Source: Mercurialis annua (lineage: Eukaryota > Streptophyta > Magnoliopsida > Malpighiales > Euphorbiaceae). From it: a stretch of 64,000 nt of DNA. Below are positions 1 through 12,459 of this stretch, piece by piece. Each line of letters begins with the position of its first letter. Position 1 is the stretch's first letter. The notes below the pieces were generated by a model, which worked only from the letters and a program-made list of their open reading frames with translations, was not told where the DNA came from and ran no database searches. Where the stretch lies: contig NC_065575.1 of assembly GCF_937616625.2 (NCBI RefSeq), positions 6,207,501 through 6,271,500 of the forward strand, written 5' to 3'. The position numbers and the translations under genes were made by a program.

Positions 1-222
1 CCACTTTTTCCCAAATCCATACACGGTGCTGAGGTGACACTCATTCATTGGTGTAAAATGACCTCCACCTCGGCGAATTACACCAATGGAGCCGTGACAC
101 CTCAGCACCGTGCATGAATTTGAGAAAAAATGGTGCATGAAAATGAAAAAATTTAAAGTGCATGATTAAAATGAGAAAACGTATATATAAAGTTCGTGAA
201 TTTTTATAACATTACCCTTTAG
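1..222. repeat. Fold-back MITE, truncated by the window edge
   Basis: Two arms around CGGTGCTGAGGTGACAC and its complement GTGACACCTCAGCACCG face each other across about 50 bp. The right outer arm (about 163-220) reads like the reverse complement of the left end of the element at 8582-8893, including the shared TGATTAAAATGAGAAAACGT motif, so the two belong to one family. The left end lies outside the window. No coding capacity. Confidence 0.65.
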
Positions 223-342
223 GATTTTAATACCGGAAAGTCTAAAAAATGCACTCATACATAATATACAATGAAAAAAAACTCAATAGCAGTGACCATT
301 TGATAAATACAAAATATTTAGCATTGCCATGTAATTTTAATA

Positions 343-616
343 GAGTTAAATGCAAATTCATACACCAACTTTGACCTAATTTGCAATTACAACATAAACT
401 TTTAAACTTGACAATGTCGGTAACCAACTTTCACTTCTTGGCAAATTGGTACACCGACAAATAGCGGTTTATTATAATGTGCACGTTAGTGTTTTTTGAG
501 TTTGGTGTATCGATTTGCCAAAAGTGTAAAGTTGGTTACTCACATTATCAAGTTTTAAAATTTATATTATAATTGCAAATTATGTCAAAATTGGTGTATG
601 AATTTGCATTTAACCC
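343..616. repeat. Fold-back MITE, about 274 bp
   Basis: The left end GTTAAATGCAAATTCATACACC is mirrored at the right end by GGTGTATGAATTTGCATTTAAC, and the arms stay complementary for about 120 bp. No ORF. A half copy of the same family lies at about 24753-24960. Confidence 0.75.
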
Positions 617-2144
617 ATTTTTATAACACATTCAGCACATGAGATTTGGATTTTATTTCTCTTTACTGTTTCAACACTATTAATACACGCTTAACATGCA
701 ATAAGTTATCCAACAAACAAACAAAAAAAAATTATCTAAGACTAATTAGTATGTAACAGAAAAATGAGTCAAACAAACTAGCATATTATTTTTAAATATT
801 AAAAAGCATTATATATTCAAACATAAAGTTATTACATAATTGCTTTGTAAAAGCAATAACGAGAATGATAATTCAAATTTTGAATTTTGTGATGAAAAAG
901 GCGATAATAAAATATAGAATTCTAGTTCAGATTTAGAATAACGGATTTTAATCTCATAAAAAATTATCATTTGCCAAAATTTTAAATTTTTTCTCAAAAA
1001 TTTAATTTTGATTACGAGCGAGGGAGAAACATGCACGCAAGGGTGTAGTAACCGATCCCTATATTTCACTGATCAAAATCTTCAGAAAACTCATTATAAG
1101 AAGCAAGGGGCGCCCTATAAATGCTAGGGGCGGCTCTTTCCTTATAGGGGCGGTAATCACCACACCCACATCATGTTACTGTCGTTTAATTTTTTAAATA
1201 ATCGAACACAAAAAATTTGATCCTTCTAAACTGAAGTCCTAAATCTGCCTGTGATAAAAAAGAGACTGAGTAAAAATAATTATAATATTTTATTCATGTC
1301 TCACTTAAAACATTGATATTGTCTCGATGGAAAAAAGAAATTAACATTTTCAAAAATGATTAATTAGACACATCAGTTAACTAAAGTAAAAAAGAACGTT
1401 AACTATAATGACACGACAGTCAAACAAATAAACTAAAAATACCTATATCAAAATTTTAAGAGCTACATCCGCTTAACATCTACATATCTTAACCACCATT
1501 TTCACCATCTTCTTCTTTTTAATTTCCAGTTATTTTCTTATTCCACCCCGTAGCAAAGAAAACAATATTTTCCGTTAATTTTGCTGGAAACGTGTAATGC
1601 CCTTTAGTTCGATAATGCACATATATTCAAGCATAGATTTTACTTAATTGATCAACCATTTGCAATTGCAGTCTCCAAACCTATATGGAAAAATAAAACA
1701 AATCCAACAATTGTTAGAATATAAAATAGTAACCCGTCCGATTTAAGCAGGTGACGTGTTACTATTTTATCTTTCTTTACGATAGTTTGTTTTTTCTTTT
1801 TTTACAAAAATTCAATTCATCTTCCTTCATGATTTTTTTTAAAAACTTAATCTTACTGTTTTGGTAAGCACTAATGTAACTGGACTCTTGAATTAATTAG
1901 GCAATATGTAAGCTATGATGTATAATATAATTTTGGATTATTTAGAAAGGGGAATTTTTGGTGTTGGTGGGAGAAATTTGATCACACACCTGAACAAAAT
2001 GTTGTCTTGCGCACATTATATATACCATTTTAACCACACCTCAAATTGGTACGATATTCAAATATTTTTACTTACTCAAACGTCTAGTTACGTGTCAAGT
2101 CACCATAAACATATTTTGATATTGATTAATGCAAGTTTGTATAT
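617..2144. other. Intergenic DNA, no gene seen
   Basis: AT-rich sequence with only short, low-complexity ORFs. A small GC-rich patch near 1107-1155 repeats GGGGCG three times and may be a MITE remnant. Nothing else can be supported. Confidence 0.6.
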
Positions 2145-2450
2145 TTTTAAAAAGGGAAAAGGGTCAAATACGCCCCTAACGTTTCGCCTATGGATCAAGT
2201 AGGCCCTCAACGTTCGGAAAAAATCAAATAAGCCCCTAACGTTTTTTAAATTGTATCATCTAAGCCCTTCTTACTAACACCGAGGACCCTAACGTTTGTT
2301 TAATCGTATCAACGAGGACCCCTATGGAGGGCTCAGATGATACGATTTAAAAACGTTAGGGTCCTCGTCGACCCTTTCCGAACGTTGAGGGCCTACTTGA
2401 TCTATAGGCTAAACTTTAGGGGCTTATTTGACCCTTTTCCCTTTTAAAAA
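2145..2450. repeat. Fold-back MITE with GGGAAAAGGGTCAAATA ends
   Basis: The left arm reads AAAGGGAAAAGGGTCAAATA and the right arm mirrors it as TATTTGACCCTTTTCCC. Inner arm phrases such as CCCTAACGTT and AACGTTAGGG also mirror each other across about 300 bp. A partial copy of the left arm occurs at about 17537-17660. Confidence 0.8.
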
Positions 2451-2880
2451 AGACAATTACAATCCAATCGAATAATAATTTATAAGGACATGCAATATTT
2501 CAAACCAAACTTATTAATTTAGCTAGTTTGATTGATTTTCTTTTTGTTTGATTCAATTTTTGATTTTTTTTAATCAAAAGTAAATTGCAATTTTGTTCTC
2601 CAAAGCCAAATTGAACAATTTTTTTGAAATTTATATAGTATCAAAATTAAATAAAATGGAATCAAATCAAAATCATAATATCAACAATGGGATACAATTA
2701 ATTAGACGATCTCAAAAAGTTTAGATGCTATCATATATATTCTACACATTATGCAATCTTTCTTCTAAAATTCCCTTATATCATAAACTAATTACTTATA
2801 CAACCTCTTCAAGTACCATGAAAAAACTACAAAAAATAGAACAAAATCTTGCTAATGAACTTAGTGCACTAAACATATAA
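2451..2880. other. Intergenic DNA downstream of the MADS gene
   Basis: AT-rich. It probably holds the 3' UTR of the minus-strand MADS-box gene, but no polyadenylation signal can be assigned with confidence. Confidence 0.4.
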
Positions 2881-3969
2881 TTAGTTAGACCAAAATCCAT
2901 CGAAAAGATCCCCAAATGGATCATCATCAATGGTAAGATTTTGATGAATTAATGGAGACTTATGATCATCTGAGAAGCTGGGATAATCATCAGAAGTAAA
3001 AGAACAATTCTTCAACAGGCTCCAATTCTCATCATGATATTGATTTGATAAATTGTTCTTCTCGTAATCATTCACATAACCAAATTTCAAACTAGGTAAA
3101 TTAAGATCCGCGATCATATTGCTTTCGATCAACTTACCCTTCCCCTTCTCCGAAAACAAACTCGACCCGATCCCGTGATCATTACTTGCAACACAAGAAA
3201 CTGCTCTATCAACCCTAGTTTTCGCATCCAAGAAGCTGTGATAATAATCAGAAGTATTCAATTGGCTCCAATTTTCATCATGATCTTGACTTGAATTATT
3301 CTTCTTGTAATCACTCACATAATCAAATTTGAAACTAGGTAAATTAAGATCCGTGATCATATTGCTGTCGATCAACTTGCCCTTCCCCTTCTCCGAAAAC
3401 AAACTCGACCCGACACAGTGATCATTACTTGCAACACAAGAAACTGTTCTATCAACCCTAGTTTTCGCATCATCTCTCAGTTTCTCTAACCCATTCACAA
3501 GAGCTTGCAATTCCTCAACCGACTCCGAGTTCTCAAACAAATCAAGAACCGAAGATAACCCTACTTCACCGTTCTTTAACTTCTTACTTCTCTCCGTAAT
3601 ATTCTTAACTTCATCTTCTAATTCTTTGATTTGATTACACAGTGAGAGCGCGTACATTTTATCGCCGTCGTTAATGGGGTTAGGTTTACGAACGTTAAGA
3701 TAGTCATCAAGAACGGAGTTAACGGAAGGATAACCGAAGGAGTAGATTTTCCGATTTCCTTTTGTTGAAGAAACAAGAACGGCTAACTGAGCATCACAAA
3801 GCATGAATAACTCGGCTGCTTTGTTGAATAAACCGTAACGGCGTTTAGTGAAACTGACTGATCGTTGTTTTTCATCGTTTTCTTGAACTCTCTCGTTGAA
3901 ATTTCTTCTTCTTTTTCGATTTTCTTGGGGTTTTTCATTGTTAAGTTCTGCCATTGTGGAAAGAACCAA
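2881..3969 (-). CDS. Type I (M-alpha-like) MADS-box transcription factor with an internal tandem repeat
   Basis: Intronless 362-residue ORF, predicted to be a nuclear DNA-binding protein. Residues about 20-80 form a MADS domain: SVSFTKRRYGLFNKAAEL, then LCDAQLAVLV and KIYSFGYPSVNSVLDDYL. The SFG-P-V-SV-D-YL signature resembles the AGL62/AGL61 group of type I proteins, which act in female gametophyte and endosperm development. Residues about 105-165 look like a weak coiled coil. Residues 167-247 and 248-330 are two closely similar copies of an 81-84-residue unit, each with SLFSEKGKGKLI and DLNLPS. The second ATG (residue 6) may be the real start, because a TATA-like box at 4010-4017 leaves a very short leader for the first. 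The group assignment is family knowledge; the target genes are unknown. Confidence 0.85.
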   Translation of the reverse strand: MVLSTMAELNNEKPQENRKRRRNFNERVQENDEKQRSVSFTKRRYGLFNKAAELFMLCDAQLAVLVSSTKGNRKIYSFGYPSVNSVLDDYLNVRKPNPINDGDKMYALSLCNQIKELEDEVKNITERSKKLKNGEVGLSSVLDLFENSESVEELQALVNGLEKLRDDAKTRVDRTVSCVASNDHCVGSSLFSEKGKGKLIDSNMITDLNLPSFKFDYVSDYKKNNSSQDHDENWSQLNTSDYYHSFLDAKTRVDRAVSCVASNDHGIGSSLFSEKGKGKLIESNMIADLNLPSLKFGYVNDYEKNNLSNQYHDENWSLLKNCSFTSDDYPSFSDDHKSPLIHQNLTIDDDPFGDLFDGFWSN

Positions 3970-4009
3970 ACAGCAAGAAAATTAATTAGGGCTAAATGAT
4001 ATTAAGCTT

Positions 4010-4017
4010 ATTTTATA
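4010..4017 (-). promoter_or_regulatory. TATA-like box of the MADS-box gene
   Basis: The minus strand reads CCTATAAAATAAGC here, 41-48 bases before the first ATG. A start about 30 bases downstream would put the cap near 3980, which favours the internal ATG at 3954 as start codon. Confidence 0.5.
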
Positions 4018-4507
4018 GGCGGTTTATGAAACCCACCCTAATTGGGACTAAAATTGCATTAAATAACTCATAACCTGTAAGATTTAAGTAAGTTGCGAGG
4101 GTTGTTTATGGTAAGTAAAAAATTTGAAAAAAGAAAGAAAAAGACAATTAATTGGTCCAACTTTGTTAATAAAACATTATTTTATATATATAATCGAGGG
4201 AGGAAAAAAATTTGTGAGAAAATAAAACTCACGATCTATTAGAATTGATGCCTAGTGATTATTTGTTTATTAAAAGATAACATTTTTTAAATTTATTTTT
4301 ACTTGTCTCTACTCAAATTATATTGATTTTTACGGTTGTATAATACGGTTTAAACTCACAATTTTATTTATTTAAAGTTAAACTCACAATGTTACTTAAA
4401 AAAAAAACGTCTTGCGAAAACAAACTATAATTATTCATAAAAAAAATATTCCTTCAATATATTTCATAAAACTTAAGGGCGCGTTTGGTAAACAAATTAA
4501 GGAGAAA
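4018..4507. other. Divergent intergenic region, MADS gene / SFT2 gene
   Basis: AT-rich spacer serving as promoter and 5' leader for the plus-strand SFT2 gene. No clear TATA box or repeat was assigned. Confidence 0.4.
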
Positions 4508-7500
4508 ATGCAGAAAATGGCACAGAGCTGGTTCTCCACTGGAAATAGTAGCGAAGAAAATCCACAGAAAAGTGAGTCATCACTACTTGCGGATTGGAAT
4601 TCATATGCATCATCTAGAGATACAGATGGCACTTCCGGATTGGGACTTGGATTCGATCTGGAAGCTGCTGTTCGCTCTGCCAACGACACCGTTTCCGGCA
4701 CCTTCAATGTGTAAGCTTACTGGGTTTTCGTCAATTTTGTTATTTATGCTTGTTTTCTGCACTGGGTTTGTGTTTCTTTGTGATTTGTATGATTTATTTG
4801 ATTATGGGTGGTTTTTGATTTTGATTATGGTATGTTGTAATGCTTGATTAGCTTGAATTTCTGCTCAAGTTAATTTCTTAGATGTGTTGAGAAGTTGAAT
4901 AAAGGAGATACCTTAAAATAATTGATAAATTGAAACAGATTTGATTGTATAATTCATGTATGAAATGGATTATCTCGCGGTATTAACTAATTTATAGCAT
5001 TTATAAAGTAGAATAGATAGTTGTAATATGTTTAATTAGTGTCAACAGTGATTGACAGTGTAGATCCTAGGTGGAGATTTGAATTATCTTTCTGATGTAT
5101 ATTTGTCTCCGGCGATTCTTGATGCATTTTGGTTGTAAGATGCTGTGTATAAAATGTTGTAATATTATGTTATTATGCATTCAAGTATCGGGGAATTGAC
5201 CGCCTACTTGCTAAATAGAATCAGGATGATGAGTTTATCATGGATAATGGATATGGACTATGGCGAGATAAAGCAAATGCATGTGTTTTAATTAGTTTAC
5301 CAAACTTACGGGTAGAGCAATTCTTTGGGCTTGTAGAAAGTAAGAATACATGAATAAGTAGGATAAAGAAAGCCCCCTTAATCTATGAGAGTCTTATAAG
5401 AAAATTTTGATGACTTCATTCATTTTGCAGATCTTGTGTGGTCAATAGCTTTTTATCCATTAAGAAAGGAAAAGCGTCCGTTGTTAATTCGTCAGAACCT
5501 CGTAAGTTGATAAGTTGGTATTCTGTAAAGCTCTTAAAATTTGTGATGCTAGTTTCTTGGGTTATTTCTTGAGCGGGCTGCACTTTTATCAAATTAGTGA
5601 AGTGCAGAAGGCACCCACTCAAGACAATTGTTCTACTCTTAAAGTTGAAATATTCAACTAGTCTTAGGGTCAAGAGGATCTAGAGTCTTTATCCATGTGG
5701 GATGGAGCAAATGAAGCTACTTTGCTCATCTCAACTAATTAGGACTAAGGGTTAGCTGAGCTAAGTGTTTTCTGCATTTAGCTATTGATGTAGTCTCGGA
5801 GCTGAATTTTTGACTTATTTTTATCGAAGAAGTGTGATTTAGTCTTTTCAATTGGCAAAAGATTGGCATATTTCACTTGTTTTTGAATTAAAAATCATTT
5901 ATTCCAGTTTCCGAATTTACCATTTGCGAGCTTATGTATTGCTTTATGTTCAATAGGAACAATACACAGTTCAACAGTACTTTAGGCTTCAGTTGAGATC
6001 TGATTCAGCTGATTTATCAAATTCAACTGTTGCTTTGTCACCGTTTTAGTATTGGTCTAAAAGAAATTAAATGCAATGTTTCACTTAAGAATTTGCAGTG
6101 ATTGTCTTCACTGAATTCCTAGGGAAAAATATCTCATGATCGAATCTCAATTGGCGTTTGGGTAATAATTATGTTTAGCTTAGATATGAATTCTGCCATA
6201 TGTCAGTATCTCAACAAGTGCACCTTGTTAAATTCTGGAATCACCCTATGGTTTTAAATTATGTCCCATATTTACTACATATGGATTGTATCGTAATGTG
6301 ATTTTGGGCTTCCAATACATTGTGTACTGATACATTCTAGGGAATTTCAGTTTCTCTGTGTTAATCATACGCTACCTACTCTTATTAATACCGTTTCTTC
6401 TATGTAGCTTCCCAAATTTAAAGGGACTCTTCAGTCTTCATCGAGTTTCCAAATTATTTATGAATTTACATATTTGAAAGGGAATAATCTGAAAAATCTC
6501 CTCAGTGGAGGCCATTTTGGTCTGATACCCTTGAGACATTTCCAATACCCTTAAAGTTCATGATAGTGTTATTTAAAACCCTGAGTCAATCCTTGATTTT
6601 ACCTTGCTAGAATTTATATAACTCTGTAATGTTTTCTATGTTGATTCGGACCATTAATGTGGCATAATTCATTTCTAATTTCTGTTATGTTCTAGTTTTT
6701 TTCTTGACAATATTGATCCTGTTCTATTTATATATCTAACCTCAAATTATAATGAAGCAATCTCAACTGATCAAGTGATATGAGCAAGTGAGCAATGTGC
6801 TAATGTTCTTTTTGCACATTCTGTCAGGGTCTCTAAAGGAGTGAGTAATATACCAGGGAATTTCCAGTCTGCTACCAGCAGTATTCCTTCAGGAAAAGCT
6901 CTTATGTATTTTGGTTTATTTCTGGCAACTGGAGTGTTCTTTATCTTCATTGCATTTGCGTTGTTCCTACCAGTCATCGTGTTGATGCCCCAGAAATTTG
7001 CGATCTGTTTCACACTAGGATGCATTTTCATTATTGCTTCTTTTGTGGCACTCAAGGGTCCCAAAAATCAATTTGATCATATGATATCACCAGAGGTACC
7101 GTGATAATTTGCTGCAGTTTCCTCTTTGGATTATACATGAAATAGTTTCTCCAAGTTTATCAACTTAATTGCGTTTTTGCGTTATTTCATTATGATTTTG
7201 TCTTTACTATTTATCAGAGGCTTCCTTTGACACTGGGATTCCTAGGCAGTATGGTGGGTACTTTATATGTCTCCATGGTGCTTCATAGCTACATTCTTTC
7301 TGTCTTTTTCTCCGTAATACAGGTATGGCATATCATGCTTTCTTTAAGGAGCTTTGAGACCTTCCCCTAGCATTATGCGCACTTTCCATTTCATCTGAAT
7401 ATTTATTTATTTTAAAGAGTTTAAAATGAATATATCATATGTGATGACAATCTATATTGCACAAAAACGAAAATGGCTGCAATAGAAAATGGTGAAACAT

Positions 7501-7761
7501 GTTTTTATAAATATAGGATATAAATATTAAGTTTTGGAGTTTCAGAAATGTTTCCGAATATAGAAACGGAACACCAAAATGTAATGCTCGATAAGTTTTT
7601 CTCCGTGCAACATAGACGACAATGTTAATGTTTTGGATGAACTTCTGCAGGTTCTTGCTCTTGCATATTATGCAATTTCCTACTTCCCTGGCGGGTCTGC
7701 TGGGATGAAATTCCTGTCGTCTTCGCTTATATCGTCAGTTACAAGATGTATAGGGAGGTGA
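4508..7761 (+). CDS. SFT2: SFT2-type vesicle transport protein (four exons)
   Basis: Exons 4508-4710, 6828-7095, 7218-7322 and 7651-7761 join to 687 nt, 228 residues and a TGA stop. All three introns are GT-AG and the phase is kept at each join. The protein starts MQKMAQSWF. A soluble acidic N-terminus is followed by RSANDTVSGTFNVVSKGV, then four hydrophobic segments; PQKFAICFTLG and GPKNQ are strongly conserved in plant SFT2-like proteins. SFT2 proteins are tetraspanning Golgi membrane proteins acting in fusion of endosome-derived vesicles with the Golgi (family knowledge). An in-frame ATG at 4412 exists, but plant relatives begin at MQK. Intron 1 is long (2117 bp) and holds no recognisable gene. 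The product call is strong; localisation is inferred. Confidence 0.92.
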
Positions 7762-8021
7762 TAGCATTCTGTTCATATTACCTGTAAATTTTCTGACTCT
7801 CACCCCCCATTTTTGTATGACATTAATTTCTTTTGCTCTTTTACATATGCTCCATGATAGTTGAAAACTTGGATGATGTAGTAGGGATGTTGATTAAATG
7901 CAGCTCTGTTAGTCCTTATGGCCGTATGAGCCCCCATTGGCATAGCAATTTGCACATAATCTAAAAAATAAGAAGAGATTATTAGAGAAGCTATGGTCTA
8001 CTTAGCATAATATTTCTAACC

Positions 8022-8331
8022 AACAAAGGTTGATTTTGCCATTGAACTTGGCACAAGAGATCAAATATGAACAATCTTATGGCTTTGGATAAAAACACCT
8101 TAAAAATTTGTGTTTTTGGTCATTTTATTCTTTCAGCTTGAAACTATTTAATAATTTTCTACTGCCTCAGTTTCAATTTCCATATAATGTTCCAATTGTT
8201 TTCTGTTACCTCCATTGATGGGGTAAAACGAGTCGTAATGTCTATTGGAAAGTGTTTTTATCTAAAGCAACAAGGTTGACATTATTTGATCTTTCGGGCC
8301 AAGTTCAAGGGGTAAGATAAACATTTGTTGT
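8022..8331. repeat. Fold-back MITE, degenerate
   Basis: The left phrase CAACAAAGGTTGATTTTGCC with TTGAACTTGGC is mirrored on the right by GGCCAAGTTCAAGGGG and further matches, with arms of about 85 bp. The arm wording resembles the outer arms of the element in ALG1 intron 13 (50014-51494). Confidence 0.5.
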
Positions 8332-8581
8332 TTTCCTAACAATAAAGCAACTCGGCGTATAAGTTTGTAGTTCTACTTTAAGATGAAAACACCGACAACT
8401 TGTCAATCTTGGCTCAATATATACTTTTGATCATAAAAACCGAAGTCATAGTAGGGTGTAAAATGATTCAAAATTGACAAATTATGAATTTTTTGGGTCC
8501 GTAACCGTGAACTTCAACTTTTTTTATTCTTTTGTGGCAAGTTGGAAGAGTTTAATGAACATTTGTCCATATTTTTTATAA

Positions 8582-8893
8582 GGGTAATGTCATAAAAATT
8601 CACCAACTTTACACGTTTTCTCATTTTAATCAAGCTGTTTATAAATCGTCATTTTCATACACCAATTAACATTTTTTCTCATATCCATACACCGTTCAAA
8701 TCTGTGGCAAAAATTGTTGACATGTCACTATCTGATTTGTTATGACATGTCACTATCTGGTTGCCAACTCAGTAATTTTCACCTGATTTTTGAACGGTGT
8801 ATGAATTTGACAACATTTGGTAGTTCGTGTATGAAAATGACGATTTTTAAACGGTGTGATTAAAATGAGAAAACATGTAAAGTTGGTGAATTC
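8582..8893. repeat. Fold-back MITE, same family as 1-222
   Basis: Left arm: GGGTAATGTCATAAAAATTC, then CACGTTTTCTCATTTTAATC. Right arm: GATTAAAATGAGAAAACATG, then AAGTTGGTGAATTC. The inner phrases CACCGTTCAAA and TTTGAACGGTG also pair. No ORF. Confidence 0.75.
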
Positions 8894-9417
8894 TAATTTA
8901 TAATATCAACTCTTTTTTACATTAGCTTGTGATTTTTTTTAAAAAATTCAGAATCATTTTTTTCTTTGACTATCGGGAGAACTTGTAGTTTAGAGATGTT
9001 AAAGTTAAGTTTTTTCAAATAATTTGCTTTTTAATACTCTAGAAATATTATGCCAAACACTCACTAAATAAGCATTACATTACACTTACATTTGTACAAA
9101 TTCAATATTTTACATTTTGTACAGACGTGATTTATTGCCGAACATTTTTTTTTCATTATTTAATCTTCGTTCAAGATACTTTAGTACTTGAAAAAAAAAA
9201 TCACAAAATGCAGATTAAACTGTTAATTTCAATTGATGCATATTTGATGAGACAATTACTCCAAAAGCTAGCTATCGAAGGTGCAGAATCCAAAATCCAA
9301 ATCCATATAAGCCCACTTTAAAACCTTATACTACATCAGAAGGGAAATTATACCATATAGACCTTTTTTTCGAATTCAGTTTTTTTTATAAAGAAAATAG
9401 ATATTTGTAACAATATA

Positions 9418-9659
9418 CTCCCTCCGTCCCATTTAATAAGTCTCATATTCCATTTTACGATGTTCTATTCAGAAAGTTCCATTTCTATTTTTATAATATT
9501 TTTCCATTAAACTTCTCTTTTTATTCTTGGTTTAGTCATCTTAAAAGAACTCTATGAAAAATTTCACTATCATCAATAGAGGGCAAAATATAAAAACACA
9601 ATTTTTTTTTAATTTATGTGTAAAAGCAAATGAATTTTTTTAAATGAGACGACAAAAGT
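9418..9659. mobile_element. Stowaway-type MITE, degraded right end
   Basis: The left terminus CTCCCTCCGTCCCATTTAA follows a TA dinucleotide. The right terminus is a decayed complement (AAATGAGACGACAAAAGTA). CTCCCTCCGTCCC is the Tc1/mariner-derived Stowaway terminal repeat of plants. Non-coding. Confidence 0.75.
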
Positions 9660-12008
9660 ACTTTTTTTACATAGCTATTGAGATGTTTTTTTGTCATAGA
9701 TATAATTAGTTAGTGTTAGATATTTTTATTTTTAGATTAGTCTCAAACTACAAGTTTTATAGAAACTCAAAATTGAGATCTCAAAAATGTATTTGGAGAG
9801 CCTCAGTCAGCGAGACGTTACCAAAACTATATCAATGTTGTATTAAAAGGCTATCACAAAACTTCTAAAAAGCTACTAAAAATAAAAACAACCACAAAAT
9901 TCGCTAAAAAGCTACTCAAAATTAAAATCTACCACAAAATTGGCTAAAAAGCTACGCAGAATTAAAATCTACCACAAAATGTACTTTTTTACAAGCGTGT
10001 TTTTATAAATGAACATTATATAAAAATCATATTTTTATATAAAAATCAAAAAACATATTTTCGTAAATAGTGTTTCAACAGAATGATATGAAAATATTAA
10101 ATAAAATCAAATCAAATGTTCATGTGATTTGATGAAAATTTCCATAATAAGTAGGTAAGGAAATGTGAGATTTCGAGGCACATGCAAAGTGTGGAAGGCC
10201 ATGGAAGAACATAGTGTGGTATATATAAAAGTATAGAGAGCTATACTCATAATTGTAGAAAATACAATTTTAATCATTTCCAACTTAGGAGGCATGGCTT
10301 AAGAGTGCAAGAGGGTAGCATCCAACCACCAACATCATGCTCTATATAGAAATTATTTTAAAGAGACAAAATTTAAATATTTTATAAAAATATATAATGT
10401 ATAATTCTTCATTGAATATCATAAATTTGAAGTCAAAATACATATACAATTCTATAAATATAAGTTTTTCATAATAAAAAGCCATCTTTATTATTTGGAT
10501 TTGGACTTCTTTAGAAATTTTTGTTATTTTTTTTCTATTTTGTGACTGGTTGTTCTTTTTTTTTTTTTTGTAATCTCTAATGTGCCGCTTTATCTGTGTC
10601 ACTTCTTATGCGGAAAATTAGAGGGAATGGCTTTTTAGCCATTTCTTATGGCCTTTTTATAAAATTATTATTCATAAAAAAATTATCTTATAATTTCAAA
10701 AGTTTACAAAAGTTATAAAAATAATCATTACCTGCTTAAAAGTATTTTATAATGCTTAATTATATTAATGATATATAAGTATAGACATAAAATTTACAAA
10801 AACTTTAATTTTATTTATATAGAGTTAAACCTTACATGTATTTATCGGTGCTTAATAAGTTGATAAATGATTAAACCCATCTAAAAGATCTTATACTTTA
10901 TTATTTTTATTCAAAAGTCACTAGCGTAAAAATATTGTGTTCCAATTCCTCTTCATATCCGAGTTTTAATTTTCTTCTAATCCTTCTACTTACAAAGTAT
11001 TTTTTTCTTTCCGAACAGAACGACATGCAATTCAAAATTGGACAAATAAAGGGACCTGGACATGAAAAAATTTACAGTAGGGCATCCTGAATAAAACTAA
11101 TAAAGTACATGGGTCTCAGAATGAGTTTTGCCGCTAATAATTAAAATAATTAATTTTAAAAAGATATCACTTATTTTTACTTTGAATGATTGTTAATTAT
11201 ATTATTTAATGACATAAAAGTGTTATATTGATTTTATAAGTATTAAATTCTATATAATTTTTTTATAAAAATAAGAATTAACTTATTCAGTTAAATACTT
11301 AAATATATATAAATATTTTTCGTGTTGAATTGTTTTATTGATTTTTACTTATAATTATTTTATTGAAAATTTAGGTGTTTTACTCAATTAGTTTTTACTT
11401 GAAATATTTTTTTTGAGAAATTACAAATACATCCCCAAATATTTACCTAAAAAAATAAGTAAAACTGTTTTTAATCTCAAATACACCTTAATTGTGTCTC
11501 CTTATGCAATGGAACATTAATATCCATTGAAATAGGGGTATAGTTGTTTTATTTTAAAAACTTTAAGAATGTATTTGATACAAATTTTAGAAACTTATTT
11601 GTTATTCGAGATAAATAATTGAAAGTAGATTTGCATCTTATTTTATGAGAATAAAGGTTCAACTATAAAACTTATGAAATGAAATCAAAAGTAAAGAAAC
11701 CATATAATTTATTTTCTCTTTACTTAACTTTATTAATGATTTTAATTATTGCTAGTAGCTAGTATTATTTAATCGTTTGAGTGAGTGTTTAGAATGGATC
11801 CGCAAAGCATTTGAATCAAGCAATTTCCTCTAACCAATTAAAGGCAATCAAGTTGCTTTCAAGGTTAAATAAACCATCAATTCTTTTCTTTCTCTACATT
11901 GTAATTGAGATTTAAACTCAGAAATGTAATTATAAATATATCCAACTCAATTTAGTTTTATTTTCAAGTTAAATAGGATCAGCTATATGAAGTTTATTTT
12001 TAAAATTA
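9660..12008. other. Intergenic desert segment, no gene seen
   Basis: Very AT-rich with homopolymer runs. A 62-codon ORF at 10107-10295 (-) and an 86-codon ORF at 10342-10602 (-) lack recognisable motifs and have simple-sequence composition. Repeated phrases of the type AAAAGCTACTCAAAATTAAA occur at 9870-9985. Confidence 0.5.
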
Positions 12009-12459
12009 AGGCTTAATCATTCAAAAGTCCTCCATCTTTTTTTTTTTCAATTACACCCCGACATAGGAAAATTCTCTCAAAACCCTCCCACCTTTAAATT
12101 ATTTTTCAAATGTACCCCAAAATAGTAAATTGACCTCTTTTCCAATGGAAAACAATTTGAAACAATCTTTTATTTTTAATCTATATTCTAATTAAACGCT
12201 AATATTATTAATGATGTAGAAAAACATTCTTCCTAAATTTATATCCAATAACTCTTTAAAATCAAAACAATAAAAATTTCTAATTTGGGTACAATTGGAA
12301 AAAAAATCTAAAAGTGGGAGAATTTTGAGAGGATTTTTCAACGTTAGAGTGCAATTGGAAAGGAATTTAAAGATGGGAGGGTTTTGAAAGAAATTTTCAA
12401 CGTCAGGGTGTAATCGAAAAAAAGTTTAAAAATGGAGGGTTTTTGAGTGATTAGGCTAA
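12009..12459. repeat. Fold-back MITE with GGCTTAATCA ends
   Basis: The left end AGGCTTAATCATTCAAAAG is mirrored by GAGTGATTAGGCTAA on the right. The arms (about 150 bp) contain C-rich phrases such as TTACACCCCGAC and, on the right, GTCAGGGTGTAATC. Same family as 16333-16716. Confidence 0.75.

Noticed and set aside
1095..1160. CpG island or rRNA fragment (three GGGGCG words)
   Set aside because: Too short and without similarity to rRNA that I can see; perhaps a MITE scrap.
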